Assembly: GCF_013294065.1 (NCBI RefSeq)
Contig: NZ_JABSNM010000009.1
Coordinates: 145,402 to 209,401, forward strand
Direction of reading: 5' to 3'
Origin: Sphaerotilus uruguayifluvii
Lineage (GTDB): Bacteria > Pseudomonadota > Gammaproteobacteria > Burkholderiales > Burkholderiaceae_C
Length of the DNA: 64,000 nucleotides
A program made the translations under genes and the position numbers. How positions within the stretch are numbered: position 1 is the first letter of the stretch; each line of letters starts with the position of its first letter. Below are positions 62,767 through 64,000 of the stretch, one piece after another. The notes beneath the pieces were generated by a model that worked only from the letters and a program-made list of their open reading frames with translations, did not search any database and was not told the DNA's origin.

Positions 62767-62799
62767 TGGTGCTCTTCAGTCGTGAACTTGTCTGATTGC

Positions 62800-63792
62800 T
62801 CAGGAAGTTCTGTCAACCGCCAAGACTGTCAATCTTAGCAGCGCATCCTTGAATTGGGAAGGGGGGAGCGCAGAAATATGTTCGCGGGCGCGCTCGGCCT
62901 CGGCATGGGCGGCCTCGCGGGTCACGTCCAGCGCGCCGGTGCGCCGCACCACCGCGATGATCTCCTCGAGCCGCTCGACCTCGCCGTGCTCGATGGCGTG
63001 GCGGATCAGCTCGCGCTCCTCGGGCGTGCCGCGGCTCATCGCCGCCAGCAGCGGCAGCGTGGGCTTGCCCTCGCGCAGGTCGTCGCCGACGTTCTTGCCC
63101 AGCGCGGCGGTCGTGCCCTCGTAGTCGAGCAGGTCGTCGGCGATCTGGAAGGCGGTGCCCAGCGCCTGGCCGTAGGCGGCGCAGGCGGCCTCGAGCGCGG
63201 CATCGCTGCCCGAGAGCACCGCGCCGATGCGGGCGCTGGCCTCGAAGAGCTTGGCGGTCTTGTAGCGGATGACGCGCAGGTAGTCCTCGACCGAGATGTC
63301 GGGGTCGTGCATGTTCATCAGCTGCAGCACCTCGCCCTCGGCGATGACGTTGGTCGCGTCGGCGAGCACTTCCAGCACGCGCATGCGCTCGACCGAGACC
63401 ATCATCTGGAAGGCGCGCGAATACAGGAAGTCGCCCACCAGCACGCTGGCGGCATTGCCGAACAGCGCGTTGGCGGTCTGGCGGCCGCGCCGCAGCGAGG
63501 ACTCGTCGACGACGTCGTCATGCAGCAGCGTGGCGGTGTGGATGAACTCGACGGTGGCGGCCATCTCGAAGCGCTCCGGGCCTTCGAAGCCGAGCGCGCG
63601 CGAGAACAGCAGCACCAGCATCGGGCGCAGGCGCTTGCCGCCGGCGCTGACGATGTAGTGCGAGATCTGGTTGATCAGCACCACCTCGGAGGCGAGGCGG
63701 CGGTGGATCACGGCGTCAACCTGCGCCATCTCGCCAGCCATCAGCTCGGTGATGGCGGCCTGGGGGGTCGGGGTAGCGGTGGCGAGGCTCAC
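62800..63792 (-). CDS. ispB: Octaprenyl diphosphate synthase (polyprenyl synthase)
   Basis: This is a 330-residue enzyme from GTG 63792 that builds the ubiquinone side chain. The two Asp-rich sites are DDVVDESS and DDLLDYEG, with GGKRLRPMLVLL before the first. A start at TTG 63825 would be only 8 nt after a perfect TATAAT (complement of 63833-63838), so GTG 63792 with a leader of about 34 nt is more likely. ATG 63741 is a further option. Confidence 0.9.
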   Translation of the reverse strand: MSLATATPTPQAAITELMAGEMAQVDAVIHRRLASEVVLINQISHYIVSAGGKRLRPMLVLLFSRALGFEGPERFEMAATVEFIHTATLLHDDVVDESSLRRGRQTANALFGNAASVLVGDFLYSRAFQMMVSVERMRVLEVLADATNVIAEGEVLQLMNMHDPDISVEDYLRVIRYKTAKLFEASARIGAVLSGSDAALEAACAAYGQALGTAFQIADDLLDYEGTTAALGKNVGDDLREGKPTLPLLAAMSRGTPEERELIRHAIEHGEVERLEEIIAVVRRTGALDVTREAAHAEAERAREHISALPPSQFKDALLRLTVLAVDRTS

Positions 63793-63832
63793 GAGGGAGG
63801 ACGTCTCAAAGTCGGGAGGGCACAATCCGTGG

Positions 63833-63838
63833 ATTATA
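63833..63838 (-). promoter_or_regulatory. -10 element of the ispB promoter
   Basis: On the minus strand TATAAT occurs here in otherwise GC-rich sequence. The base 17 nt upstream gives no good -35 (GCCGGC). The predicted transcription start is near 63826. Confidence 0.45.
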
Positions 63839-63916
63839 GGAAGCCCGCGGCCCCCGCCGGCCGGTGACGGTATCGCCGGACAGCCCGGCGACGCTGTCGC
63901 GTCGGTCAGAGCGTGT

Positions 63917-64000
63917 TCACGATCTCCTGAGGAGCAAGGCCAGAAAGGCGAGATGGACGAACTGCAGGCTGGTGTTGAGCCAGCGCTCGCAGTTCTTCCA
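63917..64000 (-). CDS. 3' end of an IS5-type transposase (partial)
   Basis: Twenty-seven codons before the stop at 63917-63919 encode WKNCERWLNTSLQFVHLAF and end LLLRRS. This closely resembles the C-terminus of DDE transposases of IS5-like elements. The gene enters from the right edge of the window. The sequence just beyond its stop (63900-63916, GTCGGTCAGAGCGTGTT) probably holds the IS terminal repeat. Whether the element is complete cannot be seen. Confidence 0.6.
   Translation of the reverse strand, partial: WKNCERWLNTSLQFVHLAFLALLLRRS

Noticed and set aside
62464..62795. Protein with a repeated GERIRTSGLYVPNVALYQAK segment
   Set aside because: This is an antisense reading of the two tRNA-Pro genes, a known annotation artefact.

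Overview
The window is high-GC DNA of betaproteobacterial character. The genes for ribF, ileS, lspA, miaA, thyA, folA, truD, ispB and yajQ resemble those of Burkholderiales. Two PEP-CTERM exported proteins and a split type VI secretion (T6SS) locus point to the Leptothrix/Rubrivivax/Aquincola side of that order. This placement is inference from gene content, not from a marker alignment.

Bases 1-23400 form one large accessory block. On the minus strand is an operon for an exported c-type cytochrome with choice-of-anchor-D repeats (cut by the left edge), an OmpA-family protein and a di-heme lipoprotein. Next comes a Ser/Thr kinase with a membrane anchor. A plus-strand operon follows (FecR-like protein, DUF3365 c-heme sensor with HAMP, soluble Ser/Thr kinase). 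Then come a second anchored kinase (minus), tagH-pppA (plus), and tssJ-tssK-tssL-tssM-tagF (minus, start near 23292). The block therefore holds the T6SS membrane complex and the kinase/phosphatase/FHA control module. It has none of the sheath, baseplate or tube genes (tssA-I, hcp, vgrG). The main finding is a shared promoter design. A palindrome ATGAC-N4-GTCAT, or a variant of it, lies upstream of four minus-strand operons (cytochromes, kinase 1, kinase 2, tssJ). In every case exactly 23 nt separate it from a -10-like hexamer, which is class II activator geometry. A second shared element, ATGACTTTCGNNGCTTGCC, precedes the two plus-strand operons. The cytochrome, heme-sensor, kinase and T6SS genes thus look like one regulon.

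Bases 23400-38900 are mostly housekeeping: a quinone oxidoreductase, a DUF2189 membrane protein, lspA, ileS, ribF, rsuA, two acyl-CoA dehydrogenases, yajQ, murB and rlpA. The usual ribF-ileS-lspA run is broken by two plus-strand genes, an unrecognised 443-residue protein and an IucB-like acetyltransferase. They have their own promoter with an 11-bp tandem repeat. Bases 38900-40950 hold two tandem PEP-CTERM genes whose sorting-signal DNA is nearly identical.

Bases 40950-61000 carry xth, nnrU, folA-thyA, a PilZ protein co-translated with an ABC exporter, and an AttH/FtsX/LolD-type ABC system split by a GGDEF gene. They also carry miaA, an MFS exporter, a nitroreductase-TSUP pair, enoyl-CoA hydratase plus malonyl-CoA synthetase, mltB-truD, a VOC protein and a PfpI protein. 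The right end has a LysR gene divergent from pfpI, two identical tRNA-Pro(CGG) genes, ispB and the last codons of a transposase that runs off the window. No rRNA, CRISPR array, phage gene or replication origin was seen.
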